This document shows positions 1 to 12,151 of a DNA stretch of 64,000 nt, piece by piece. Positions within the stretch are counted from its first letter, which is position 1. Every line of letters begins with the position of its first letter. Origin of the DNA: Phaeosaccion multiseriatum (Eukaryota > Ochrophyta, other classes). A program made the position numbers and the translations under genes. The notes beneath the pieces are model-generated. The model was not told the origin of the DNA. It worked only from the letters and a program-made list of their open reading frames with translations, and made no database searches. Location: NCBI GenBank assembly GCA_965112735.1, contig OZ218959.1, positions 1,612,001 through 1,676,000 of the forward strand, read 5' to 3'.

Positions 1-365
1 CCCAACCCACGGCGAGGGCCCATCAGTCGAGATAACACACACCGCTGTGAGAGCAGTGTGGGCCCGTTGCGCGACGACCGGCCAGGGGGACGGAGCTTCC
101 ACCCCCAAGGAGAGACGAGAGTCAGTCACACCAATGTACGTTGGTTGTACGGTACGGCACTCTCTCCCCTGTACACTCCAAAATCCCCTCCAACATATAA
201 TTTTGAGTGGTGGTGGCGCGACACGCCCTCCACCTCAAGCCCCGTCCATCCATTGCCATCCATCCGTCTGTGGTGTAACTGCCTGTAACTGCCCCCCCCC
301 TCCCCCCACTCTGACGCCTCCTGTGTTTGACTAAAAGCGATCACCGCCCCGCCCGCTAACGATAA
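1..365. other. Gene-free flank downstream of histone H3
   Basis: No protein-coding signal is supported on either strand. The stretch is probably the 3' untranslated and downstream region of the H3 gene, which reads leftwards. It contains a C-rich run near 290-310 and, at about 246-264, a variant of the ATGGCAGTGGAT-type motif that recurs in several introns of this window. Confidence 0.5.
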
Positions 366-1705
<1,340 letters not shown>

Positions 1706-2649
1706 CTTGGTTGTGAGATATGTAATTAAGAGGTTGAGGGCAAGGTCCTGGATGTAGAGTGAGGGCAGAACACTCACAAAACCCCCGGGGGGCTTGCAAA
1801 AGTATAGGAAACATTACCCAAGGGGGCTTTTCCCGTTGGGGATTTGTTCGTCGGGAGAAACAAAAACTCGTCTTTGGGTACGCTTTTGTTGATGGAGAGA
1901 GGTAGAGGAGGGGAGAAAGAGAAGGCGACACTGTGAAAGGAAGAGAGATTGGAGGAGAGGGCCCCTACGACTGAAGGAGCGGCGAAGGAGCGCCGCGAGA
2001 AGAGGAGGAGAGAGGCAAAAGAGGTGCGTGGGAAGAGGAAGAGGAGGAGGGCAGCAGCACGCAGCAACAGCTGCTGCTACAGGCTAGTAACAGTAGCTGC
2101 GAGGCAATCAGGGAGACGTGGTGACAGACAGAGTAGACGGTTTACTCCTTGATGGTGCTTCTGTCGCTGGCCTTTTAGGGTCTTTGCTTTTGCACTTGCT
2201 GCAGAGCCTGTGCTGCTGATGCACTCACTCACCTTGCCGAGGCAGTTGCGTAGAGCGGAGGAGAAGGCTGACGCAACCAAGAAGAGATGGTAATAGATCA
2301 GAGGCTTTCATCTTCCATTGGTGCTTCTTGCTGCTGGCATTTAGGGCAATCAGTTTGTGGTGCTGCACTTACAGATGACCTCCTAGAGGCCGTTGAGGAG
2401 AGCAGAGTGGGAACAAGATGTGATAGCAGGGGCAGAAGGTAGATTTGCTCTCCACGTGGTGGTTTGAGTTTGCGGTGGCAAAGCCTCCCCTGCACAAGGT
2501 CGACCCCTCTTTTTATCTCTCCTTCCGCACCCCCCGTCCTCACCCTCATCTGCCCACTGTACGCCCTCGTCTCTTGCTCTTGTGTTGACCCCCCCCCCCC
2601 CCCCCCCCCCCCCCCATTCCTCTCTGCAGAAGCGTTCCAGAAGCCAGCC
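1706..2649. promoter_or_regulatory. Divergent intergenic region between H3 and kinesin
   Basis: The two genes point away from each other, so this roughly 940-base interval should hold both promoters. There is an AT-rich patch just upstream of the H3 start (about 1715-1730). A run of about 29 C residues lies at 2587-2616 and is followed by a pyrimidine stretch ending CTGCAG at about 2630, which looks like a 3' splice site in the kinesin 5' leader. No coding exon is supported. Confidence 0.4.
2587..2616 (+). repeat. Poly-C tract before the kinesin start
   Basis: A nearly pure C homopolymer of about 29 bases directly upstream of a CTCTGCAG acceptor-like sequence. It probably acts as, or grew out of, the polypyrimidine tract of a leader intron. 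It may also be a place where the assembly length is unreliable. Confidence 0.7.
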
Positions 2650-5600
2650 ATGTCCTCTTCGGACCATGGCGCCGGCTCCGGCACGGAGGACAAGGGGGCG
2701 ATGACCATGGTGGCCATCCGAATGAGGCCCCTCAACGAAAGAGAAGAGTCCCAGGGACAAAATGCCATCTGGCGGTGCCTGCCCGCCTACAACAGCATCA
2801 CGCAAACTGCACCCGATGGGAGTCCCCTGCCGGACACCAAGGGCACCTCCTTCTTCACCTACGACAAAATCTTTGGCGAGGACAGCGACACCAGAGACAT
2901 TTACGACGAGTGCGCCCGCCACCTCGTGCAAGGCTTGGTGGCTGGGGTCAACGGGACCATCTTCGCCTACGGACAGACCTCGTCGGGCAAGACATACACC
3001 ATGCAGGGGGCGGATGGTGGCAAGGTGCCGGGCATTGTCCACATGGCGATGGCTGACATTTTCAACTCCATGGGTGAGCACCCGGGGCGTGTCTTCTTGT
3101 TGCGAGTGTCCTATCTCGAGATTTACAACGAAGAGATTCGGGACTTGCTCAACCCTGACACGCCTAAGCTCAGCGTACGAGAGGACCCGCGCAGGGGCGT
3201 CTACGTCGACGCCAAGGAGCAGATGATCAACTCCTACGAGGGCATTCTCGCCGCTCTGGCCTATGGAGAGAGGCAGCGGCACGTGGACGCCACGGAGATG
3301 AATGCTCGCTCGTCTCGCAGCCACACTATCTTCCGCGTTGTGGTGGAGAGCAAGGCGGACGTAGTGGAGGGGGGTCTGGAGGAGGCGGAGGGGGACGGGG
3401 TAGACGCGGCTGCCGTGCTTGTGGCCACACTCAATCTTGTCGACCTCGCGGGCAGCGAGAGTGTGAGGCACACGGGAGCCACAGGGGCGAGGCAGAAGGA
3501 GGGTGGCAAGATCAACCAGAGCCTGCTCTCCCTCAGCAGGGTGATTCAGGCGCTGAGCAGCGCGGGTGTGGGCAGCAGCGGCAGCGGCCAGCACAACCAA
3601 CACGTCGGGTTCCGTGACTCCAAGCTAACGCGCATTCTCCAGCCCAGCCTGTCGGGCAACGCGAGTATGGCCATCATCTGTTGCGCCACCCCTGCCGACC
3701 GCTTCTTAGAGGAGACGAGGAGCACGCTGCAGTTCGCGGCCCGAGCAAAGATGATCAAGACGCATGCCAAGGTGAACGAAGTGCTGGACGACAGGGCCAA
3801 GCTCAAGCGTGTCAAGAAAGAGCTGGACGAGCTCCGCACCAAGCACCAGAAGCAGGAGGAGCTTCTGCAGCAGCAGACCATGGCCTTGGGCATGGGGATG
3901 GGAGCAGGGGCAGGGGTGGGTGGGCGGGACTCATTGGACAGCGCCGCTACCGACAGCGGCAGTGTAGCGGCGGAAATGTCTGCGGCCGCCGCCCTTGCCG
4001 CCGCGGAGGAGGTGGAGCGTTTGGAGGGCGAGAAGGCAGAACAGGCAGCCAAAATCGAGCGCCTCACGAACCTCATTCTATCCGCGAACGGGGCCCATGC
4101 CGCGGCAGTGGTGGCCGCAGAGGCGGTGAACAGCAGTGGCGGTGGCGCGCTCTCCGGCCTTACCAACAGCGAGGGTGGAGCAGCCGCCGCTGCCGCCGCC
4201 GCCGCCGCCCATATGCTTATCGCCAGTGACCTCATGGATGGCGACTACAGCCAGGCGAGGAGCACACGGGCCAAGCGAGCGAGGGAGACGTGGTGCCCCG
4301 GCAAGAAGAAGAAGGGGCGCCACTTCCCAGAAGAGGCGGAGGTGGAGAGAGAGGCGGGGGGTGATGGGGGTGTGTTGACGGAGGAGGGCGGAGGAGAAGA
4401 CAAGGAGAACGTCAAGAGGAGGTCTCTCGAGCCTCGGGCGGGCCTCTCGGCGTCTTCTCCTTCTGCTTTGAGCACCACGACTCCCTTCTCCTCCCCCTCT
4501 GGCGCAAGAGCCTTCAGACCCGCGTCCGGGGCAGCGGGCTCCTTCACGCCTGGTGGGACCAGCAGCGGCAATGGCGCAGGGGCTGGGGCAATGAACGGGC
4601 ACGCTACTAATGCTGCTGCTGCTGCTGCTGACGCGCAAGCAGTCACTTGTGCTCTCAAGGAGGAGGTCGACGCCCTGAAGGCCAAGCTGGCGGCTCAGGA
4701 GGGGGAGCTTAGTGCGGCCGGGGAGGTAAAGCAGGAGCTGCTGGAGTTCTCCGCCTACACGGAGGAGGTGGAGAAGGAGTGTGAGGCGCTCCGGGAGAAG
4801 CTCAGCTACCTGCAGGAAGGGGAGAAGAAGGATGCAGAAAGGCGGGAAGACGAGGATGATGTCCGAGTGAAAGAGTTGGAGAGGGAGCTGGTGGCGGTAC
4901 AGGGCAAGGTGGTGGCGCTGGGCAAGGAGAAGGATGACGCCGAGGCGGCAGCAGCGGCCGCTCGGGGAACGGACGACGTGCAGCAGTCCCTCATGAAGGA
5001 CTTGGAGGAGAGGGCAGAGCGAGCCGAGGCAGGTAAGGCTACGCTGGAGGAGAGAGTGAAGCACCTCGAGGCGTGCCTGGAGGACTCGGCTTCTTCTGTG
5101 GCGGCGGCGGCAGCTTCCTCCGTTGCGGCCGACAGCAACGTAGAGGAGAAGGTGGCACGTCTGCAGGAGCAGTTGGAGGCCAGCGAGGCGGAGAAGTGCG
5201 ACGCCCAGGAGGAGGCCTCTCGCCTAGAGGTTGCCGTGGGTGCCTTGGAAGCGTCGTCTGTGGAGGGAGAGGAGCAGCTCAAGCAGCAGCTCAAGCAGGC
5301 GCAGGAGGCCTCTGTTGCTCATGAGACTGCGCTCGAGGCTTGTAACGCCAGGATCGTGGAGCTTGAAACGACACTCGAGGCTCGGAACGGAACCCTCACT
5401 GAGCTTGAAACGACACTCGAGGCTCGAAACGAAACCATCGCTGAGCTTGAAACGACACTCGAGGCTTGGAACGACACCTTCGCTGAGGAGCAGGAGCAGC
5501 CCCGTGAGGAGCTTCGCCACAGCCAGAGCCGCGTGCTAGAGCTCGAGACTCTGCTGCGAGAGAGTGAGGAGGGAAACAGTGCCCTTGAGGGTCAGCTGGC

Positions 5601-8600
5601 GGAGGCACTTGCCTCCGTGGAAGAAAAGCAGGTCCTGCTGGAGACCTTGGAGCAACAGGCGGCGAAACAGACTATCACGGCCACCTCCGTCGATGCGACT
5701 ATCGAGGCTGAGGCAGAGACTGCGGCAGATGAACGTGGGCACGAGGAGGGCGGAGCGGATCACTCGGACGTCGTCGAGTGGGCTTCAGCGGAAGAGCAGG
5801 CAGAAGATGCTATGGAAGCGGACGAGGGAGAGGCAGCAGCCGTCGAGCAGCAGCAGCAGCAGGAGGAGGAGGAGGAAGAGAAAGAGAAGGAAGAACTCCT
5901 TGCCAAGCTCTCTGACGCGGAGGCCCTGGCGGAGAAGCGATCCAACGAGGCGGCGGCCCTCAAGGGGGAGTTGCAGGGGGCTTTGTCCGAGGTTCATGGC
6001 TTGGAGGAGAGCGTGGCGATGCTCGAGGAGCACGTAGACCTCCTGCGCACGCAGCTCGACGCCACGGGGGCTTCAGGTGCTCCTGCTGCATCACCAACTG
6101 CTCCTGCTGGTGATGGTGCTGCTGCTGCCCCTGTATCTTCTTCTGACGAGGAGGAGGGCGGAAAGGAGCAGGACGGCGAAGATGATCAAGGCATCGACAG
6201 TTCCGCCAACCTCTCCGAGCGAATTGCCTCTCTGCGGGCCCAGCTGAATGCTTCGGAGCTCAGCCGTGGCGAGGTGGAGGAGCGCCACACCAGCCTCCTG
6301 GAGAGGGTGACTCAACTCGCTGACGAGGCCGCCGCCTCTGCTGCGCAGCACTCGGAGCAGAATTCGGAGAGGGTGGCACTTGAGGAGGAGCTTGTTGCCG
6401 TGAGAGAGCGTCTTGCTCAGGCGGAGGAGGAGCGCTCTGAGGCGAGGAGGGCGCTGCAGGACACATCGCTGCGCATGGAGGGGTTGCAGGTGCAGCTTGA
6501 CCTCAGGTACGGGACACGATCGGTCATGGATGGTGCCATCACGGCATCATTGCTTCTGGTTGTCGACTAGATGGTTGGCTGACTGGACGGATGGATGGCT
6601 GACTGACTCGTGTCGTGTCGGCTGACACTCTGAAAACACTTTGCCTGCTGCTGTGTGTGCTCTGGCTGTAATTTTAATTTTCGTTTTTAAGTTTAAGGGG
6701 CTTGAACGTTTGTTTGCGAGATGTAGATGTGCTCTATGCTCACTTCCTCGAGTAGAGTAGTGTTTTGATTTTAATCTCTCTCCCCCTCGTTCGACTTGCC
6801 TCGCCTGGCCTCGGCCCTTCTCTCTCTCTGTCTGTCTGGTCAGCGTGGAAATGAGCAAGGAGCACTCAAACAGAGCAAGCCAGACACAGGAGGTGCTCGC
6901 AACGGTGAGGGACCGCGTGGAGGAGCTAGAGGCGCACATCGCTGCGGAAACCATCGCGTCGGAGGCGGCAAGTGCAGCAAGTGCAGCCAGAGGAGGGAAT
7001 AACGCTACTACAGCAGCACAGGCCAAGTCTATCGAGGCGGAGGGCGAGAAGGAGGAGGATGCAGCAGTTGGTGATACAGCAGCAGCTGATGATATGCAGC
7101 AGCAGCAGCAGCTACTCCAGGCGGAGATTGAGGCCCTTACAGCGCAGCTGAACACCGTGCAGGAGGGGGGCCAGAGAGATCTCGATGCGGCGCGTGCATT
7201 GGCGGAGGGTATGGAGGAGAAGGTCCTCGCCCTGGAGGCTGAGTTGGCAGCAGCGGCAGCAGTTGGTGATACCGCAGCAAACACGGGAGAGACAGTGGAG
7301 ATGGAGAGGACTCAGGATGAGGTGGTGGAGCAAAAGCAGCAGCAGGAGGAGGAGGAACAGCGCATGCAGTTGGCTGCAGAGGAGGCCCAGATGGCACTGG
7401 AAGAGGAGCTGTCGAGTGCAAAGCTCCTGGTAGAGGAACAAAGGGCCAGAGTGGCGGCGCTGGAGAGCGAGCTTATGACCGTCTTGGAGGATTCTGAAAC
7501 GCTCAGCGAGGAGATGGTGAAGCTGTCCGACGACGCAGCGACCCTCAAGCAGCAGAGCGCCGAGAAGGACGACTTGCTTGCCAAGGAGAGGGTGTTGCTG
7601 GCCGAGGAGAGGGAGTGCCGTGCGGATCTAGAGCAGCAGGTCGGAGTGCTTGAGGAGCTCGCGGAGGAGGCGCGTGCCAAGGTTGAGCTCACCACGACCC
7701 AACTCAAGGAGGCCCGAGAGGCAGCAGCAGCGGCAGCCGCAGCCGCAGAAGCAGCAGAGGCAGTGGTCGAGGCAAAGACAGCGATAGAAGCAGAGGCAAA
7801 GGCATCGGCAGCGATGTCGGCGACGTTGCCGTTGCTTCCCTTCTCTCCTACTGCCACCACCGCTACGGAGGGCCTTCACCACCCCAAGAGCGCAGGAGGG
7901 CATGTCAACGACGAGAGCGAGACGGGAGAGGGAGGAGAGGCTGCGGTCCTGTCGGCCACGGCGGAGGTCCGGCGCCTTCTCGTGGTGGTGGACCACAAGT
8001 CTTCGGAACTGGACAGCGCCCTGCGTGAGAAGGAGGCCTTGCACGCAGAGTTGCAGGAGACAAGGGGCATGTATCAAGCGGCCCAATCCTCCGCCTGTGA
8101 CGTGACGGGTTCGGAGGAGTCTTTGCAGAAGCGTCTGGGGCAGCTCACCTGTCAGCTGGATCTGGCGTTGGGAGAGAAGGACCACGCTCTGACTCGTCTG
8201 AAGGAGACGGAGGCCGAGATGAAGCGTTTGGAGGCGACCTCGAGTAGGGAGGTGGATGAACTGCAGCGACAGCTCTCCTTGACCACCCCCATCGCTGATG
8301 CCAGAGAGAGTGGGGCGGCAGTTCCATCGGCTGACGAAATGTGGCGTCTGCGCGAGTCGATTACCGCGCTGGAGGGCAGGATTGCCGCTCTGAAGAAGGA
8401 CAAGAAGGAAGCAGAGGAGGTCGGTGAGCGCGCTCGATGTGACGCGCTGGACTTGCAAGGGGAGGTGGAGGTGCTCCAGCTTAAGCTCCAGAGGAGTGGA
8501 GACGACAGCCCAGAGGGGCAGACCGCACGCATCGCCCGCGAGCAAGAGGCCGAGGAGGAGAAGGCAGCGTTGCAAAAGCGCGTGGAGGAGGCGGTGCGTG

Positions 8601-11450
8601 GACGAGAGGAGGCGATACAGCGCCAGGGAGATGTGGAGGCTGACTTACGGCAGCAAGAGCAGCGGTGCACTCGCCTGCAGGCCGATGTGGGCATGATGCG
8701 TGAGGAGTGCGAGCGGCTTGGAGAGGAGGTGATGGAGCTGGAGGCCGGCAAGAGAGACTTGACGGGGAGGGTGGAGCAGCTGGAAGGAGAACTCCAGGAG
8801 GCAGTGGCCGCGAATGCGTGTACCGAGAAGGCCGAGGACAGCGAGAAGCTGACTGAGGCAGAGGCTGCTGCTGCTGCCGCGAAGGAGGATCTGGCGCATG
8901 CCGAGGAGCTGCTGGCAGAGCGTGTGACGGAGTGCGAGGAGATGAGGAGCGCACTTCAGACAGCGCAGGAGGAGGCCTCGGCCTTGCAGGAGCAGCAGAA
9001 GAGAGCGGAGGAGGCCGAGGCAGCCCTGCTTGTCACGGAGCATGCGTTGACCACCGCACGAGCTGAGGCGGCGGGGCAGGAGTCGCGATTGCTAGCCGAG
9101 ATGAGCGAGCAGCGGGCGTCTCTGATGCAAGAGGTAGAGGCTGCGCAAGGCAACGCTCAGGCTGCTTTGATGGATGTGGAGGGCCTGCAGGGGCGCTTGA
9201 CGGCTGCTCAGGACCAGATGGAGGAGAAGGAAGGGCAGAGTAAGGAGGAGAAAATGGCACTGGAAGAGCGTTTGAAGGCCCAGGCCCAAGCAAGGCAGGA
9301 GGTGGTGGACGAGCTGCTGCAGATCCGCGAGAAGCTTGCGCAGACGGAGCAACAGATGGCGACTGCGGGCGGGGACGGCGAGGAGGAGGAGAAGCAGGAG
9401 GATGAGGGGGAGAGTGCGCAGGCGGCACAGAGAGAGATGCTTGAGCAACTCGAGAACATGATGGAAGAGAAGCAGGCGGCGGAGAGCAGGGCGGCAAGCA
9501 TGCAGAACGAGCTCGAGCAGCTGAGGGCAGGTACGGACACAAGGGAGGAGGGGCGAGAGGGTCATGTCACGTGTGTTTATGTGTGTGAGTTGGTGATACA
9601 TATAGAGGGGAGGAGGAAGGGGTGTGGTCTGTTTGTCTGCTGTCTGCCTCTCTTCGTTCTCTTTCCCCTCTGAGTTTTTGCTCCTTCTTTCTTCATGCCT
9701 CCTCTCCACCCTGTTTTCCTGACGTTGGACTGTTTCTCCTGTGCTGTGCCGGGCTGTGCGACTGTGTATGAAATAAATAGATGTGGCCAACGCGGAGCAG
9801 AGAGCTGCGGAGGAGCAGGCCATGCTCATGAGCGCCGCGCAGGAGAAGATGGCAGCCTACGAGAACAAGATCGAGACTCTCACACGTACTGTGGAGAGCG
9901 CCCAGGAGGACTTTGAGGCGACGGCAGCCGCGCTGGCCCAGGCTCAGGAAGAGGTGCAGCAGCAGCAGTTGGTGATACAGCAGCAGGCGGAGGAAGGGCA
10001 GGAGGAGAGTAAGAGGGCCCTGCAGGAGGCGGAGGCTGTGCAGCGAGAGTTGGAGGAGCAGTTGGTGGTACAGCAGCAGGTCGCCAAGGAGGCACAGGAC
10101 GGGATGGCGGCGCTGGAGGCAACAATGGTAGAAAAGAACGCGCGCATCACTCAACTGGAGAGTGTGCGACTGACCAACGAAGACGTGGAGCGGTTACAGA
10201 AAATGCACGCCACCGCGAGGACGCACAAGGCGACCATCAAGACGCTCACCAAGGAGAACAAGGAGGTGCAGGAGGAGCTTGAGGAGGTGAAGGTTGAGCT
10301 GAGTAAGGCCACCGATGCTTTGCAAGCTTTGCAAGCCGCCAAGGAAGAAGGAGGGGAGGAGGGGGAGGGAGAGAATGGTGCCCTCGTGTTGACACAGCGT
10401 GTGGCGGAGCTGGAGTCCGACAAGACTATCCTCTCTGACAAGCTTCGCAAGTATGCCTCCCACTGCCAGAGGCTCGAGGCGGAGAGGAGCAGCATCCGCT
10501 CGGTCATAGCCCACGCCATGCCTGGTGCGGGTGGTGATGATGACGATGACGAAGATGAGACCGATGGGAAGACATTGATCGACGAGGTGGAGCGCTTGTT
10601 GTCCAAGATGCACGAGCAGCAGCAGTTGGTGATACAGCAGGGGGTGGGGCCGTCGTCGCAACAGGAGGAGGACGAGCAGGTCCAAGTGCTCAAGGCGAAG
10701 CTCCGAGAGGGCATGGCGCGCTTCCGTCTGCTTGAAGAGCAGGAGGCCAAGCACAGAGAGCAGCTGGAGGCGGCCCACGTACAGCTGGATGGTCTCCGAG
10801 TTGAGAGGGAGGACATGGTCGCACAGCACGAGGAGGCATTGGAGGCGGCTGTCAACGCAGCCGCAGCAAGAGGAGGAGGAGGAGGAGGAGGAGGAGGAGG
10901 ATTCAAGATGAATGAGGAGTTGGCCAGCAAAGTGAGCTTCTTGGAGGGGGAGAACTGTGCGCTCATGGTGGAGATTAAGGGCTGCAAAAAGGAGCTCACA
11001 CAGACCAGAGCAGAGCTGGAGGCTCTCATGAGCGCTGCCGCCGCTGCAAAAGCCGTCGCAAAGGCGTCTGCCTCTTCTTCCGCGCTCCTGGGGGGCGAGG
11101 AGCCTGCCACCCCCCTCGGGGAGAGCCTTGCGAGGGTGGGCGTGAGTGCATGTGTCGGCAGTAGTAGTAGCAGCAACAGCAGCAGCAGGGCCCGCAGCAC
11201 GAGCGTCTTTAAGAGTACCGGCAAGAAGGGCAAGAAGGGCAAGGACGGAGCCAATGGGACTAACACCGGAGGGGGGGGCAGCAACAACAACAGCATGGTC
11301 GGAGCGAGCGCCACGGAGAAGGAGAACAGCATCAACCACTCTCGCGGCAAGCCTGGGGCTGCCACACGTAGAGGGCGCAATCGCGCTGCCCTCCTCGCGG
11401 CAGACAACAGCCCCGGTGATGGTGACAATCCTGAGTGCAAGCAGTCGTGA
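2650..11450 (+). CDS. CENP-E-like (kinesin-7 type) giant kinesin
   Basis: Microtubule motor with a very long stalk. Exons 2650-6506, 6844-9530 and 9781-11450 join in phase to 2,737 residues, close to human CENP-E. The N-terminal motor domain spans about residues 20-385: P-loop GQTSSGKT (108-115), switch I NARSSRSH (218-225), switch II DLAGSE (265-270), then a neck near 360-400. The rest is almost continuous Glu/Ala/Gln-rich coiled coil, with three copies of a 14-residue unit built on ELETTLEARN near 5350-5490. The C-terminus is basic and glycine-rich (GKKGKKGK), which could bind microtubules. I chose the ATG at 2650 because frame upstream of it runs through a poly-C tract and an acceptor-like site. 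Motor position and length favour kinesin-7, but subfamily needs a tree. Role inferred: chromosome movement in mitosis. Confidence 0.9.
7065..7082 (+). repeat. Dispersed 18-base motif, exact copy
   Basis: CAGTTGGTGATACAGCAG. Exact copies also at 9966-9983 and 10623-10640. Near copies at 7260-7277, 10059-10076, 11998-12015, 23007-23024 and 37001-37018. Reverse-strand variants at 6083-6100, 17823-17840, 18355-18372, 23932-23949 and 57492-57509. Most are next to CAG/CTG repeats. Confidence 0.85.
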
Positions 11451-12151
11451 GTGAGAGAGTGTGTGAGGGAGTGGACGTGCACAGTCCTGCTGTGAGATGG
11501 GCAGTGACGTCATGTGGGTGTGAAGGTTGGTTGTTTGTCATGTGACTCACAGGGGGGGCGGGGGATATCGACTTGGAGTTTTGTGTCGTGCGTGTGTCTA
11601 TGTGTTGTATGTGTGGGGAGGGGGATAAAACACTCTGGATGGGAGCAGAACAAAGAGAGAGGAAAGAGAAGCCCCTACGCATGTAGCTTAGGGAAAGTTG
11701 GGGGATGGTTCTGTGTGTGGAGTAGCTCAGAAGCAAATTTGCTCGCTCTCCTCACGGATATAAGTTCAGGTACATGTAGTCCAGTACTTGTAGGTCCCCC
11801 AAGAGTGAAGAGAGTCCGCTTCACGGACGGAGGGTGCATTCATCAATAAAACTCGTTATATTGTACCGTTTCACCTACTTGCAGCTTTCACAGCCTTTGA
11901 ACAGCTCGCCACCAAACCAACAAAGCAGAGCGGAGCAGAGACCAACCAGTCTCAGGGGCGAGGCTCGCACGGCATGGCACAGCGCTGCACTGCATTGCAG
12001 TTGGTGATACAGCACAGCACAGCACAGCATATTGTCGTACCATAGGTCCGAGACTCCCATCGCTGGACTCGCCAAAGGTGGCACGGGGGTCTCGGTGGAT
12101 GCTCAGAGAGGTACAGGGAGGGCAGGTCTGAGGCTCAACAAGAAGGACTAT
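11451..12151. other. Convergent 3' region between kinesin and ALG1
   Basis: The kinesin gene ends at 11450 and ALG1 ends at 12152, so this holds both 3' untranslated regions. An AATAAA at 11845-11850 followed by an AT-rich patch could be the kinesin poly(A) signal. A copy of the dispersed 18-base motif lies at 11998-12015, outside any coding region, inside a run of AGCAC repeats. No coding signal seen. Confidence 0.45.

Noticed and set aside
2464-2649. In-frame extension of the kinesin start to 2464
   Set aside because: It runs through a poly-C tract and ends at an acceptor-like CTGCAG; the motor domain begins shortly after the ATG at 2650.
7312-11513. Long antisense frames opposite the kinesin stalk, up to 443 codons
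   Set aside because: Codon bias in Glu/Ala/Gln-rich coiled coil leaves the opposite strand open; no domain, no splice logic.
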